Positions 39,650 through 48,678 of a stretch of DNA of 64,000 bases are shown one piece after another. The DNA comes from Nocardia niigatensis NBRC 100131 (lineage in GTDB: Bacteria > Actinomycetota > Actinomycetes > Mycobacteriales > Mycobacteriaceae). Under the pieces are notes generated by a model, which saw nothing but the letters and a program-made list of their open reading frames with translations, had not been told where the DNA came from and did not search any database. Numbering within the stretch: the first letter of the stretch is position 1; the number at the start of each line of letters is the position of its first letter. Location: positions 124,001-188,000 of the forward strand of contig NZ_BAGC01000041.1 in the NCBI RefSeq assembly GCF_000308655.1. Direction: 5' to 3'. The position numbers and the translations under genes are program-made.

Positions 39650-40879
39650 TCAGGCGGCTGCCTCCGCCGTCTCCACGATCTCCTCCTTGCGGCGCAGCCC
39701 GATGGCCGCGGCCCCCAGGCACGCCAGCGCCACCACGACCACGAACCACGGGAAGACCGTGCTGAGGCCCCAGGTGGTGGCCGCCCAGCCCGCCACCACC
39801 GTCGGCACCGCCAAGGCCGAATAGGCCAGCAGGTAGTAGGCCGACATGGTCTCGCCCCGCCGGTGTTGCGGGACAACGTTGGACAGGTGCCGCAGCGATC
39901 CGCCGAAGCCGAGCCCGAAGGTGCCGCCCAGGGCGAAACCGGCCAGCAGCACCAGTACCCAGTTGTGGGTGTCCAGCGCCGGAATCGTGAGCGCGAGCGC
40001 GATCGCCATGCCGATGTCGCCGGCGATGGCCGCGCGCCGGGCCGGAATCCCGCCCGCGATCGCCTGCGTCACCGCCCCGGCCGTCGCGGTCGAGGCCACC
40101 ACCGCGCCACCGAAGACCAGATTGTGGATGCCCGTCTGCGCCGAGGCCAGCGACGGATACAGCGACAGCAGTACGCCCAGCACCGACCAGGCCGCCATCA
40201 CGCCCAGCGCCGAGAACCAGAAGTCGGTGCGGATCTCCGGCGGCACAGCCGGTTTGGCGATGGTGATGCGCTGCTTCTGCCGCGCCCCGTGCGGCTCCCG
40301 CAGCCCCAGCACGCCCGCCGCGATGAGCACGCACACCAGCGTGATCACCACGTACGGCGTGCGCAGCGGGTGCGGCGCGTACTGGGCCAGCACCGCCGAG
40401 CCCAGAATCGCCACGGCCATACCGATATTGAAGGCCACCCCGGACAACTGCCCGGACCGTGCGCCCTGGTGCGGCCGAAGATCCAGCAGCGCCGCCGCGC
40501 CGGCCACCACGGTCGCGCCGACCGCGGCCCCGTGCAGTGCCCGGGCCAGCAGCAGCATGGCCACATTGTCGGCGAGCAGGAATACGACCAGGCCCGCGAT
40601 CATGGTCGCGAACGCGCCCAGCAGCACGGGCTTGCGGCCCACCACATCCGAGATGCGGCCCGAGACCAGCACCGCGCCAAGCGCGGCCACGGCATAGACG
40701 GCGAAGACGAAGGTCGTGGTGAGCGGCGAGAAGTGCCAGCTCTGCTGATAGATCCCGTACAGCGGGGCGGGCGCGCCCGACACGCCCAGCGCCACACCGC
40801 TGGCCGCGAGGACGAGCGCGTACGCCCAGGCCTGGCTGCCCTGTTCGGCCCGAGTCGGAACCACCGTCACCGATGCCAT
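39650..40879 (-). CDS. MFS transporter (12-TM, drug efflux-like)
   Basis: 409 residues, about 12 membrane segments. Motif A-like GRISDVVGRKPVLLGAF between helices 2 and 3, and a central loop QKQRITIAKPAVPPEIRTDFWF. The C-terminal half has GGTFGLGFGGSLRHLSNVVPQHRRGETMSAYY. Divergent from an ArsR-type regulator with a 20-bp-arm inverted repeat between them, hence probably inducible. Start at 40879 (GGGGG a few nt upstream) preferred to ATG 40891, which lies at the edge of the operator region. Confidence 0.87.
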   Translation of the reverse strand: MASVTVVPTRAEQGSQAWAYALVLAASGVALGVSGAPAPLYGIYQQSWHFSPLTTTFVFAVYAVAALGAVLVSGRISDVVGRKPVLLGAFATMIAGLVVFLLADNVAMLLLARALHGAAVGATVVAGAAALLDLRPHQGARSGQLSGVAFNIGMAVAILGSAVLAQYAPHPLRTPYVVITLVCVLIAAGVLGLREPHGARQKQRITIAKPAVPPEIRTDFWFSALGVMAAWSVLGVLLSLYPSLASAQTGIHNLVFGGAVVASTATAGAVTQAIAGGIPARRAAIAGDIGMAIALALTIPALDTHNWVLVLLAGFALGGTFGLGFGGSLRHLSNVVPQHRRGETMSAYYLLAYSALAVPTVVAGWAATTWGLSTVFPWFVVVVALACLGAAAIGLRRKEEIVETAEAAA

Positions 40880-40898
40880 CGAAGCCCCCATCAGGTAA

Positions 40899-40949
40899 GT
40901 TTGAATTTGATCGAACCCAACCCTACGCCGGGTTCGACGATTATCAAAC
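40899..40949. promoter_or_regulatory. Long inverted repeat in the MFS/ArsR divergent promoter
   Basis: Arms 40899-40918 and 40930-40949. After reversal both read GTTTGA, six unmatched bases, TCGAACCC; 14 of 20 positions pair, with an 11-nt centre. It is located exactly between the divergent starts. Confidence 0.65.
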
Positions 40950-40972
40950 TAGTTATCCGAGTGAGGTAGCTC

Positions 40973-41425
40973 ATGTCCGACACCGAAGCGTCGCCCGCGG
41001 TGGCCCCGCTGCCCGCGGTGCTCGGCGCCCTACAGGACCCGATCCGGCTCGAGGTCGTGCGCCGCCTGGCCAATGCCGGCACCCCGCTGCGCTGCAGCCT
41101 CACCTACGACGGCATCAGCAAATCGACGGCCGCCCACCACTTCAAGATCCTGCGCGACGCCGGTGTCACCGACCGCGTCACCATCGACGGCAATATCCAC
41201 CTGCGCCTACGCACCGCCGACCTGGAGACGGCCATGCCCGGCCTGCTCGCGGCGGTACTGGCCGCGGCGAATCTGGAATCCGACGACGCCCCGGCCGACT
41301 CGCGGAAGCACTTCGTCAACCGAGAGCAGTCCGCCGCTGAGTCGGCGGATGGAGACCCCGTGGCGTTCAGAGCGGATCGGGACGCCGCATCGGACCGTGA
41401 CCAGCCGGATCGCAGCCGCCACTGA
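40973..41425 (+). CDS. ArsR-like winged-helix regulator
   Basis: 150 residues. LGALQDPIRLEVVRRLANAG, then LTYDGISKSTAAHHFKILRDAGVTDRV (recognition helix STAAHHFKIL) and a wing (IDGNIHLRLRTADLE) match ArsR/HTH_5-type regulators. No CxC metal-binding motif is present, so it is more likely a small-molecule sensor than a metal sensor. After residue 100 the tail is hydrophilic and low-complexity. GAGG precedes the ATG. It probably represses the divergent MFS gene. Confidence 0.87.
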   Translation: MSDTEASPAVAPLPAVLGALQDPIRLEVVRRLANAGTPLRCSLTYDGISKSTAAHHFKILRDAGVTDRVTIDGNIHLRLRTADLETAMPGLLAAVLAAANLESDDAPADSRKHFVNREQSAAESADGDPVAFRADRDAASDRDQPDRSRH

Positions 41426-41449
41426 CCGGAATGGCAGGCCTGGCCGGAC

Positions 41450-42133
41450 TCATCCCGTCGCGACCCCATCGGTCGCCAATCGCGCACGCAGGGCCTCGTT
41501 TTCCCGGCGCAGGTCCTCGATCTCCGCGGTGAGGCGCTGCCGTTCGGCGGCGGCGTCACGGCGAACCAGGGCGAGAGCCTCGTCGAGGCGCTCCTTGGTG
41601 AAGCGGGGGCGGATGTATTTGACGCAGTTCCAGTTGGAGGCTTCCACCGTGATGACGATCGCGCGCTCGGCGATCTTCTGGATCGCGCCGTTGTAGGCTC
41701 CGGCCACCCGGTCGACCAGGTCCGGGTCCTCGGTGCGCTCGACCATGCGGGCGCGGCCGTAGACCTTCAGGCGCTCGCGCACCGGATAGTCGATGAAGAA
41801 GAGGGCGACGCGATCGTTCCCGGTGAGGTTGCCCACGGTGACGTACTGGCCATTGCCGGACAGGTCGGCGAAGGCGAGGGTGTGCTCGTCGAGGACCTGC
41901 ACGAAACCCTTGGGGCCGCCGCGATGCTGGATGTAGGGCCAGCCGTCCGGGGTGGCGGTGCCGAGGAAGAAGGAGTCGGCCGCGCGGATGAAACCCATCT
42001 CGCGCGGTTCGAGCGGCTGCGGCTCGTCGCGCCCGTGCTCGAGCTGAGCGCCGTAGTCCCGATAGCTCCCCGCGATCTTCTGACGTTCCCGTGCCGCCGC
42101 CGAGAAGGCGATCCGGGCGTACCGATTCGACAT
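41450..42133 (-). CDS. Pyridoxamine 5'-phosphate oxidase-like flavin/F420-binding protein with coiled-coil tail
   Basis: 227 residues. A split-barrel domain (ADSFFLGTATPDGWPYIQHRGGPKGFVQVLDEHTLAFADL, GNGQYVTVGNLTGNDRVALFFIDYPVRERLKVYGRARMV) of the PNPOx superfamily, which binds FMN, F420 or heme. The C-terminal 50 residues (ALALVRRDAAAERQRLTAEIEDLRRENEALRARL) form a leucine-zipper-like coiled coil, unusual for the family and probably an oligomerisation element. GGAAGGA before the ATG at 42133. Convergent with the ArsR gene. Confidence 0.86.
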   Translation of the reverse strand: MSNRYARIAFSAAARERQKIAGSYRDYGAQLEHGRDEPQPLEPREMGFIRAADSFFLGTATPDGWPYIQHRGGPKGFVQVLDEHTLAFADLSGNGQYVTVGNLTGNDRVALFFIDYPVRERLKVYGRARMVERTEDPDLVDRVAGAYNGAIQKIAERAIVITVEASNWNCVKYIRPRFTKERLDEALALVRRDAAAERQRLTAEIEDLRRENEALRARLATDGVATG

Positions 42134-42222
42134 GGCGCGTCCTTCCGCTGTCCCGGAATCGAACCTATCAGTACGTTCGAGCTGGTCCGAGGCCCGTGGG
42201 GTGTGGCGCTCGTCGCCCTCGA

Positions 42223-44061
42223 TCAGGATCGGGTGAGCGGCAGGGACTTCCACCAGTCGACCACGCCGCTGGGCGTGGCCGGATTGCCGCGGGTGTACAG
42301 CAGGAACCGCTCCCGCGCGGGATCGTCGAAGAAGGTGGTGGCGAAGGCGGTGGAGGGGACGTCGGGAACGGAGTCGAAGCGCAGATTGGTGTATTGCTTT
42401 GCGCCGCAGTACTCCTTGAACGACAGATTCTCGTAAGTGCTGCCGGCCGGGTGGATCCGGTTCGCCACCGAGCGGGCCGCCGCGCCCGAACCGTAGGCGA
42501 ACACGACGTACTCGCGCACATCATGATCGGCCGAGTACTGGCAGTCCCAGGCCGCCTTCCAGCCCTCGAAGGCCCATGGCGGCAGGAAGTCCTTGGTTTC
42601 GTGATCCACCACCCGGCAACTCGCGGCCGCGAACCCCCCGCCCAGTTCCGGCTTCTGGGGAACCAGCCCCGGGAAATGCCTACTGATCTCGCTGATCTCG
42701 GCGGCCGGCTGATTCGGCTTCTCCGAGTTACCCGACGGCGTGACGATGAACACCGCCAGCCCCAGCGCGGCCGCCAGGCAGGTGCCGAGCAGCACCACCA
42801 TCCGCACGCCGATCAGCCATCGGCGCGCCGGCCGCGTCGAATTCTTCCCCGCCGTAGGCGAATTCACCTGCCCGTCGGTGCGCGGTCCGAACAGCTCCGG
42901 GGCGTCGGTCAGCCTTCCCGAGCGCAGGGCCGCCGAGGGCTGCGCTGCCCGGCGCTGCGCCGCGGTATCCGTCTTCGGGATCCGTCGCGCCCCGGTATCC
43001 AACTGCGGTACCCGCCGTGGTCCGGTCTCCGCCGGAGGAATCCGCCGTGGCCCGGTATCCGACTGCGGGATCCGCCGCTGCGCACCGGTATTCGACTGCG
43101 CCGCACGCCGCTGGCTCGGCACGGGCACCGGCGCCGAGCGCGGGCCCGCGCCCTGACCACCCCGGCGGGCGGCCGGTGAATTAGGCGGTCGTGCAGGCGT
43201 TTCCGGCCCGGGTTCCGGCCGCACGCCCGGCATACCCGCCGCCAGCGCCGCCTGGGCCGCCGCCGCGAACTCCGAACACGACGGGTAACGCTCGTCCGGA
43301 TCCTTCGCCAGCGCCCGCGCCAGCACCGGATCCAGTGTCCCGGGCAGGCCGGGCCGCCGCGTCGCGATCCGGGGCGGACTGTCGTAGAGATGCGATTTGA
43401 CGATCGCGCCGAGATCGGCGGCGAGGAACAGCGGCGCCCCCGTCAGCAGCCGGAACAGTGTGCAGGCCAGCGAATATTGGTCCGAGCGGTGGTCCACCGG
43501 CTGATTCTGGAGTTGCTCGGGCGCCGCGTAGGCCAGCGTCGCCATCACCGAGCCGGACCCGGTGAGGCGCCCGGTGTCCTCCTGCAGCCGGGCGATGCCG
43601 AAGTCGGTGAGCAGCACGCCCGCCTGCTGTTCCCTGGTCTCGCGGGCCAGCAGGATATTGGCGGGCTTCACATCTCGATGCAGCACGCCCACCCGGTGCG
43701 CGTAGTCGAGGGCGTCCGCGGTGGCGGCGACGATCTCCACCGCCTGCTGGGGCGACATGTCGGTCACCACCTCGGCCTCGATGCCGTCGACGTACTGCAT
43801 GGCAATCCACAGTCGCCCGTGCTCCATGCCGCGGTCGTAGACCGTGACCACGCCCGGGTGATTGAGCCGCGCGGCGAGATCGGCTTCCCGCTCGAAGCGG
43901 GCGTGAGTCTCGTTGTCGCCGTGGTACTCCGAATTCAGCACCTTCAGCGCGATCCACCGGGGCAGCCGCGGATGCCGGGCCAGGTACACCGCGCCCATCC
44001 CGCCGCGGCCCAGCTCACGTTCGATCACGTACCCGGCGAAGTTCTCACCTGGAGAAAGCAC
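42223..44061 (-). CDS. Receptor-type Ser/Thr protein kinase (PknB-like)
   Basis: 612 residues. Intracellular Hanks kinase: Gly loop GRGGMGAVYLA, Lys40 (ALKVL), HRDVKPANIL (Asp130), DFGIA (153-157), APEQL. A proline/arginine-rich juxtamembrane linker contains four or five tandem 11-13-residue units of the type TGxRRIPxxxT (about 320-370). One membrane helix (MVVLLGTCLAAALGLAVFIV, about 420-438) leads to an extracellular domain of about 165 residues with three Cys, without PASTA repeats. GTG at 44061 follows GGGAGGGG closely; ATG at 44073 is the alternative. Probably senses an envelope signal. Confidence 0.92.
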   Translation of the reverse strand: MLSPGENFAGYVIERELGRGGMGAVYLARHPRLPRWIALKVLNSEYHGDNETHARFEREADLAARLNHPGVVTVYDRGMEHGRLWIAMQYVDGIEAEVVTDMSPQQAVEIVAATADALDYAHRVGVLHRDVKPANILLARETREQQAGVLLTDFGIARLQEDTGRLTGSGSVMATLAYAAPEQLQNQPVDHRSDQYSLACTLFRLLTGAPLFLAADLGAIVKSHLYDSPPRIATRRPGLPGTLDPVLARALAKDPDERYPSCSEFAAAAQAALAAGMPGVRPEPGPETPARPPNSPAARRGGQGAGPRSAPVPVPSQRRAAQSNTGAQRRIPQSDTGPRRIPPAETGPRRVPQLDTGARRIPKTDTAAQRRAAQPSAALRSGRLTDAPELFGPRTDGQVNSPTAGKNSTRPARRWLIGVRMVVLLGTCLAAALGLAVFIVTPSGNSEKPNQPAAEISEISRHFPGLVPQKPELGGGFAAASCRVVDHETKDFLPPWAFEGWKAAWDCQYSADHDVREYVVFAYGSGAAARSVANRIHPAGSTYENLSFKEYCGAKQYTNLRFDSVPDVPSTAFATTFFDDPARERFLLYTRGNPATPSGVVDWWKSLPLTRS

Positions 44062-44145
44062 AACCCCTCCCATTCCGGCGAGGTGATCATAGCCACAAAC
44101 GGGCACACCTCACCGGTCCGGCGGGACTACTGCCGAGTAGGGATT

Positions 44146-45579
44146 TCAGTCCACAAGGTGTCGGACGGCGGCGGGCAGGTCGCGGGTCCGCCGGTAGGGT
44201 CCGGCCACCGCGACACCGAAGGGGCGGGCGAGCAGAGCGGCCGCGATGCGCGAGACCTCGCCGGTGGTGACTTCGTCTATGCGAGCGAGGGTTTCGGACA
44301 CGCTGCGGTGATTGCCGTAGCTCAGCTCCGAGCGGCCGATGCGGTTCATGCGCGAGCCGGAATCCTCCAGCCCGAGCACCAGACCACCCCGCAGCGAACC
44401 CTTGGCGCGGGCGCATTCGGCGTCGGTGATGCCGTCGGCCGCCACCTCCTCGAGCACGCCGCGCGCCAAACTCGCCACCCGGCCCAGGTTTTCGGGCTGA
44501 CAGCCGATGTAGACCGAGAACGCGCCGGTGTCGGCGAAGGTATCGACGCTGGAGTACACCGAGTACGCCAGGCCGCGCTCCTCCCGGATGCGCTGGAACA
44601 GACGGGAACTCAGCCCGCCGCCCAGCACGGTGTTGAGCACCGACAGCGGCCAGCGCTTCTCGCCCTCGTGCCGGCCGAAGGCGCGGGTGCCGAACACCAG
44701 GTGCGCCTGCTCGCTGTCGCGGTTGATGCGCAGCAGCTCCGGATTGCTGCGCGGACGGAACCGGCCCTCGCGCCGCGGCGCGGGCGCCAGCCCGGACTCG
44801 AGCCGATTCTCGAATGCGCGGTACGCCAGTTCGACGACGTGCTCATGCTCGATATTGCCGGCCACCGCCACCACCATGCGGTCGGGCCGGTAGCGGCGCA
44901 GATGGAACGAGCGCAGTTGCTGGGCCTGCATGGCCTCGACGCTCTCGACACTGCCGATCACCGGGCGGCCGATCGGATGATCACCGAACAGCGCGCTCAG
45001 GAAGGAGTCGCCGACGATGTCCTCGGGATCGTCGTCGCGCATGGAGATCTCCTCCAGCACCACCTGCCGTTCCACCGACACGTCCTCGGCCCGGCACAGC
45101 CCGTTCATCACCACGTCGGTGACCAGGTCCACCGCCAGCGGCAGATCCTCGTCCAGCACGTGCGCGTAGTAGCAGGTCTGCTCCTTGGCCGTGAAGGCGT
45201 TGAGCTCACCGCCGACCGCGTCCATGGCCTGCGCGATGTCCAGCGCCGACCGCGAGGGCGTGGCCTTGAACAGCAGATGCTCGAGGAAGTGCGCGGCGCC
45301 GGCCACCGTGGGGCCCTCGTCGCGCGAACCGACCCCGACCCACACGCCGATCGACGCCGAGCGCACGCCCGGCACGTGCTCGGTCACCACCCGTAGGCCG
45401 CCGGGCAGCACGGTGCGGCGCACCCCGACATCCGTTGCCGGATCCGCGTTCAGGGCGATCGACAGTGAAGAACCCCCCTGCTCCAGATTGCGGAGCAAGG
45501 GGGCGTTGTCTGTCGCGGCGCGCGTGGAGCCCTTGGGGGCCGAGGCGCGCGCCACGGACTGCTTCTTCGTCACAGACAA
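44146..45579 (-). CDS. pepR: M16-family zinc protease (PepR-like)
   Basis: 477 residues. Inverted zinc motif HFLEH at residues 97-101 (HxxEH), with the downstream Glu in GGELNAFTAKEQTCYYAHV, and the second M16 homologous half (GLAYSVYSSVDTFADTGAFSVYIG). The gene lies directly after pnp as in mycobacteria, where the homologue is pepR (Rv2782c). It may process peptides or precursors; the natural substrate is unsettled. TTG at 45579 is 4 bp past the pnp stop; GTG at 45573 is also possible. Confidence 0.9.
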   Translation of the reverse strand: MSVTKKQSVARASAPKGSTRAATDNAPLLRNLEQGGSSLSIALNADPATDVGVRRTVLPGGLRVVTEHVPGVRSASIGVWVGVGSRDEGPTVAGAAHFLEHLLFKATPSRSALDIAQAMDAVGGELNAFTAKEQTCYYAHVLDEDLPLAVDLVTDVVMNGLCRAEDVSVERQVVLEEISMRDDDPEDIVGDSFLSALFGDHPIGRPVIGSVESVEAMQAQQLRSFHLRRYRPDRMVVAVAGNIEHEHVVELAYRAFENRLESGLAPAPRREGRFRPRSNPELLRINRDSEQAHLVFGTRAFGRHEGEKRWPLSVLNTVLGGGLSSRLFQRIREERGLAYSVYSSVDTFADTGAFSVYIGCQPENLGRVASLARGVLEEVAADGITDAECARAKGSLRGGLVLGLEDSGSRMNRIGRSELSYGNHRSVSETLARIDEVTTGEVSRIAAALLARPFGVAVAGPYRRTRDLPAAVRHLVD

Positions 45580-45583
45580 ATAT

Positions 45584-47845
45584 TTACTCGGCAGCAGCCT
45601 CGGCCGCAGCAGCAGTCTCGGAGTTGTCCGAATCCTCGTCGATCGGCACCAGCGAGATCTTGCCGCGGTTGTCGATGTCGGCGATCTCTACACGGATCTT
45701 GTCACCCACGTTGACCACGTCCTCGACCTTGGCGACGCGCTTGCCGTTGCCCAGCTTCGAGATGTGGACCAGACCGTCGCGGCCCGGCAGCAGCGAGACG
45801 AACGCGCCGAAGGCAGTGGTCTTGACGACCGTGCCCAGGAAGCGCTCGCCGACCTTCGGCAGCTGCGGGTTGGCGATGGCGTTGATCGCGTCGATCGCGG
45901 CCTGCGCCGACGGGCCGTCGGTCGCGCCGACGAACACGGTGCCGTCGTCCTCGATGGAGATGTTGGCGCCGGTGTCCTCGGTGATCTGGTTGATGACCTT
46001 GCCCTTGGGTCCGATCACCTCGCCGATCTTGTCCACCGGGATCTTGATGGCGGTGACGCGCGGAGCGTACGGGCTCATCTCGTCCGGAGTGGCGATGGCC
46101 TCGGCCATCACGTCCAGGATGGTGTGGCGCGCGTCCTTGGCCTGGTTCAGCGCACCGGCCAGCACCTTCGACGGGATGCCGTCGAGCTTGGTGTCCAGCT
46201 GCAGGGCGGTGACGAACTCGCGGGTACCGGCGACCTTGAAGTCCATGTCGCCGAAGGCATCCTCGGCGCCCAGGATGTCGGTCAGGGCCACGTAGCGGAC
46301 CTCGTCCTCACCCTTGTCGTTCTTCACGGTGTCGGACACCAGGCCCATGGCGATACCGGCGACCGGGGCCTTCAGCGGCACACCGGCGTTCAGCAGCGAC
46401 AAGGTCGAGGCGCAGACCGAGCCCATCGAGGTGGAACCGTTGGAGCCCAGCGCTTCCGAGACCTGACGGATGGCGTAGGGGAACTCCTCCTGCGACGGCA
46501 GCACCGGCATCAGCGCCCGCTCGGCGAGCGCGCCGTGGCCGATCTCGCGGCGCTTGGGCGAACCCACGCGACCGGTCTCACCGGTGGAGAACGGCGGGAA
46601 GTTGTAGTGGTGCATGTAGCGCTTGGTGGTCTCCGGGCCGAGCGAGTCGACCTGCTGCGCCATCTTCACCATGTCCAGGGTGGTGACACCCAGGATCTGG
46701 GTCTCGCCACGCTCGAACAGCGCCGAACCGTGGGCGCGCGGCACCACGGCGACCTCGGCGGACAGCGCGCGGATGTCGGCCAGGCCACGGCCGTCGATGC
46801 GGAAGCTGTCGGTCAGGATGCGCTGGCGCACAAGCTTCTTGGTGACCGAGCGGAACGCGGCGCCCAGCTCCTTCTCACGGCCCTCGAAGGACTCGGACAG
46901 CTCGGAGAGCACGGAGAGCTTGATCTCGTCGATCTTCTCCTCGCGCTCCTGCTTGCCCGCGATGGACAGCGCCTCGTTCAGCTCGCGCTTGGCGGTGCCC
47001 TCGACAGCCTCGTAGGCGTCGGGCTGGTACGGCAGGAAGATCGGGAATTCCTCGGTCGGCTTGGCCGCCAGGGCGGCCAGGTCCGACTGCGCCTTGCACA
47101 GACGCGCGATGAACGGCTTGGCGGCCTCGAGGCCCTCGGCCACAACGGTTTCCGTCGGCGCGGGGGCGCCGTCGGCGATCAGGGCCAGCACGTTGTCGGT
47201 GGCCTCGGCCTCGACCATCATGATGGCGACGTCACCGTCGACCACGCGGCCCGCGACGACCATGTCGAACACGGCGCCCTCGAGCTGCTCCACGGTCGGG
47301 AACGCGACCCACTGGCCCTCGATCAGCGCGACGCGCACGCCGCCGACCGGGCCGGAGAACGGCAGGCCCGCGATCTGGGTGGACGCCGAGGCGGCGTTGA
47401 TCGCGACCACGTCGTAGAGATCCTTGGGATCCAGCGACATGACGGTGACGACGACCTGGATCTCGTTGCGCAGGCCGTCGACGAAGGACGGGCGCAGCGG
47501 GCGGTCGATCAGGCGGCAGGTCAGGATGGCGTCGGTGGAGGGGCGGCCCTCACGACGGAAGAACGAGCCGGGGATGCGGCCCGCGGCATACATGCGCTCC
47601 TCGACGTCCACCGTCAGCGGGAAGAAGTCGAACTGGTCCTTCGGCTGCTTCGACGCCGTGGTGGCGGACAGCAGCATGGTCTCGTCATCGAGGTAGGCGA
47701 CGACGGAACCGGCAGCCTGCTTGGCCAGCCGGCCGGTTTCGAAACGAATGGTGCGAGTGCCGTAGCTGCCGTTGTCGATCAGGGCGACGGACTCGAAAAC
47801 GCCGGGCTCGACCTCGGCGGCGGAACTGGTCTGGGTGTCGGACAT
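45584..47845 (-). CDS. pnp: Polynucleotide phosphorylase
   Basis: 753 residues. 3'-5' phosphorolytic exoribonuclease/polymerase (GpsI in actinobacteria) with two RNase PH-like domains (catalytic region [37 protein letters not shown]), a KH domain ([20 protein letters not shown]) and a C-terminal S1 domain ([33 protein letters not shown]). The acidic tail [17 protein letters not shown] ends the protein. Start ATG 47845, with AGGTTGAG upstream; the frame extends 14 codons further without homology. In the rpsO-pnp-pepR transcription unit. Confidence 0.96.
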   Translation of the reverse strand: MSDTQTSSAAEVEPGVFESVALIDNGSYGTRTIRFETGRLAKQAAGSVVAYLDDETMLLSATTASKQPKDQFDFFPLTVDVEERMYAAGRIPGSFFRREGRPSTDAILTCRLIDRPLRPSFVDGLRNEIQVVVTVMSLDPKDLYDVVAINAASASTQIAGLPFSGPVGGVRVALIEGQWVAFPTVEQLEGAVFDMVVAGRVVDGDVAIMMVEAEATDNVLALIADGAPAPTETVVAEGLEAAKPFIARLCKAQSDLAALAAKPTEEFPIFLPYQPDAYEAVEGTAKRELNEALSIAGKQEREEKIDEIKLSVLSELSESFEGREKELGAAFRSVTKKLVRQRILTDSFRIDGRGLADIRALSAEVAVVPRAHGSALFERGETQILGVTTLDMVKMAQQVDSLGPETTKRYMHHYNFPPFSTGETGRVGSPKRREIGHGALAERALMPVLPSQEEFPYAIRQVSEALGSNGSTSMGSVCASTLSLLNAGVPLKAPVAGIAMGLVSDTVKNDKGEDEVRYVALTDILGAEDAFGDMDFKVAGTREFVTALQLDTKLDGIPSKVLAGALNQAKDARHTILDVMAEAIATPDEMSPYAPRVTAIKIPVDKIGEVIGPKGKVINQITEDTGANISIEDDGTVFVGATDGPSAQAAIDAINAIANPQLPKVGERFLGTVVKTTAFGAFVSLLPGRDGLVHISKLGNGKRVAKVEDVVNVGDKIRVEIADIDNRGKISLVPIDEDSDNSETAAAAEAAAE

Positions 47846-48263
47846 GTGTGTTATCTCAACCTCTCGTCTTCGCCGGGGGTCGCACATCCTCTCGTGCGAT
47901 CCGGCTCGTCGGCCGTACCCGGCATGGGCGCGCGGCAGCCCTCCTGGCTATCGCACGCACACCCGGCCGGCATCCCCTTGGATGCGGCGACGCGGAGGCG
48001 GTCATCGATCGAAGCCCTCCGGGCGCGCATGGTTCATCTCACTTCGCGCCCCGAAAAGCCACTACCGAAGACCGACGCCACGCGACGGGTGCATACGGCT
48101 TCGTGTTGGCGTATACCCGGCCGGTCCTCCCCCTCGTGGGGATCTCCGGCCACATATACGAAGGGCCAACGAGGAGATTCTATGCCTCCTCGTTGGCCGG
48201 TTCGTCAACTACCTCCGCTTGCGAGGTGTGTCACCTCGCGCCGCGGAGCGGCTGCGGCTGGAA
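47846..48263. other. 418-bp rpsO-pnp intergenic region
   Basis: No gene is seen. It holds a strong hairpin at 48164-48198 near its rpsO end. The remaining 300 bp should include the pnp leader and any pnp promoter, but I cannot place a convincing -35/-10 pair. By analogy with other bacteria the hairpin may be both rpsO terminator and RNase-processing site (inference). Confidence 0.6.
48164..48198 (-). terminator. rpsO 3' hairpin
   Basis: Perfect 13-bp stem (arms 48164-48176 GGCCAACGAGGAG and 48186-48198) and a 9-nt loop, 66 bp beyond the rpsO stop. The exit side is not strongly U-rich. Confidence 0.65.
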
Positions 48264-48533
48264 TCAGCGACGCAGGCCGAGACGCTCGATCAGCGAACGG
48301 TAACGCTCGATGTCCTTGTCCTGCAGGTACTTCGAGAGCCGCTTGCGACGACCGATCAGCGCCATCAGGCCGTGGCGGGTGTGGTGGTCGTGCTTGTGCT
48401 TCTTGAGGTGCTCGGTGATGTCGGCGATCCGCTTGGACAGCAGCGCGATCTGCGCCTCCGGGGAACCGGTGTCCTTCTCGTGGACGCCGTACTCGGCGAG
48501 AATGGCCGACTTCTGCTCAGTGGTGAGAGCCAC
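48264..48533 (-). CDS. rpsO: 30S ribosomal protein uS15
   Basis: 89 residues, exactly the family size. Contains [38 protein letters not shown] and [29 protein letters not shown], invariant S15 features for 16S rRNA central-domain binding. GTG start with AAGGAG 7 nt upstream. Gene order ribF-rpsO-pnp (in transcription direction) is conserved in actinobacteria. Confidence 0.98.
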   Translation of the reverse strand: MALTTEQKSAILAEYGVHEKDTGSPEAQIALLSKRIADITEHLKKHKHDHHTRHGLMALIGRRKRLSKYLQDKDIERYRSLIERLGLRR

Positions 48534-48678
48534 AGATACTCCTTGTTTCAGTCCGCGCTCCTAGGGACCGGATGAATCCGGCTGGGCGCCGCCGCGGACC
48601 GCAGCAAACCCGACGGGACAGCTTACCGGAGCGGCCCGCAATGGCGGAAATCGGCCCTGCCGGGCCGGATTCGCGGCC

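Noticed and set aside
45185-48406. 1073-codon plus-strand frame covering pnp and part of pepR
   Set aside because: Antisense shadow of two conserved genes; no recognisable domain.
48540-48678. Possible terminator between ribF and rpsO (CGGCCC/GGGCCG)
   Set aside because: Only about six base pairs with a 3-4-nt loop, no better than chance in this GC content.
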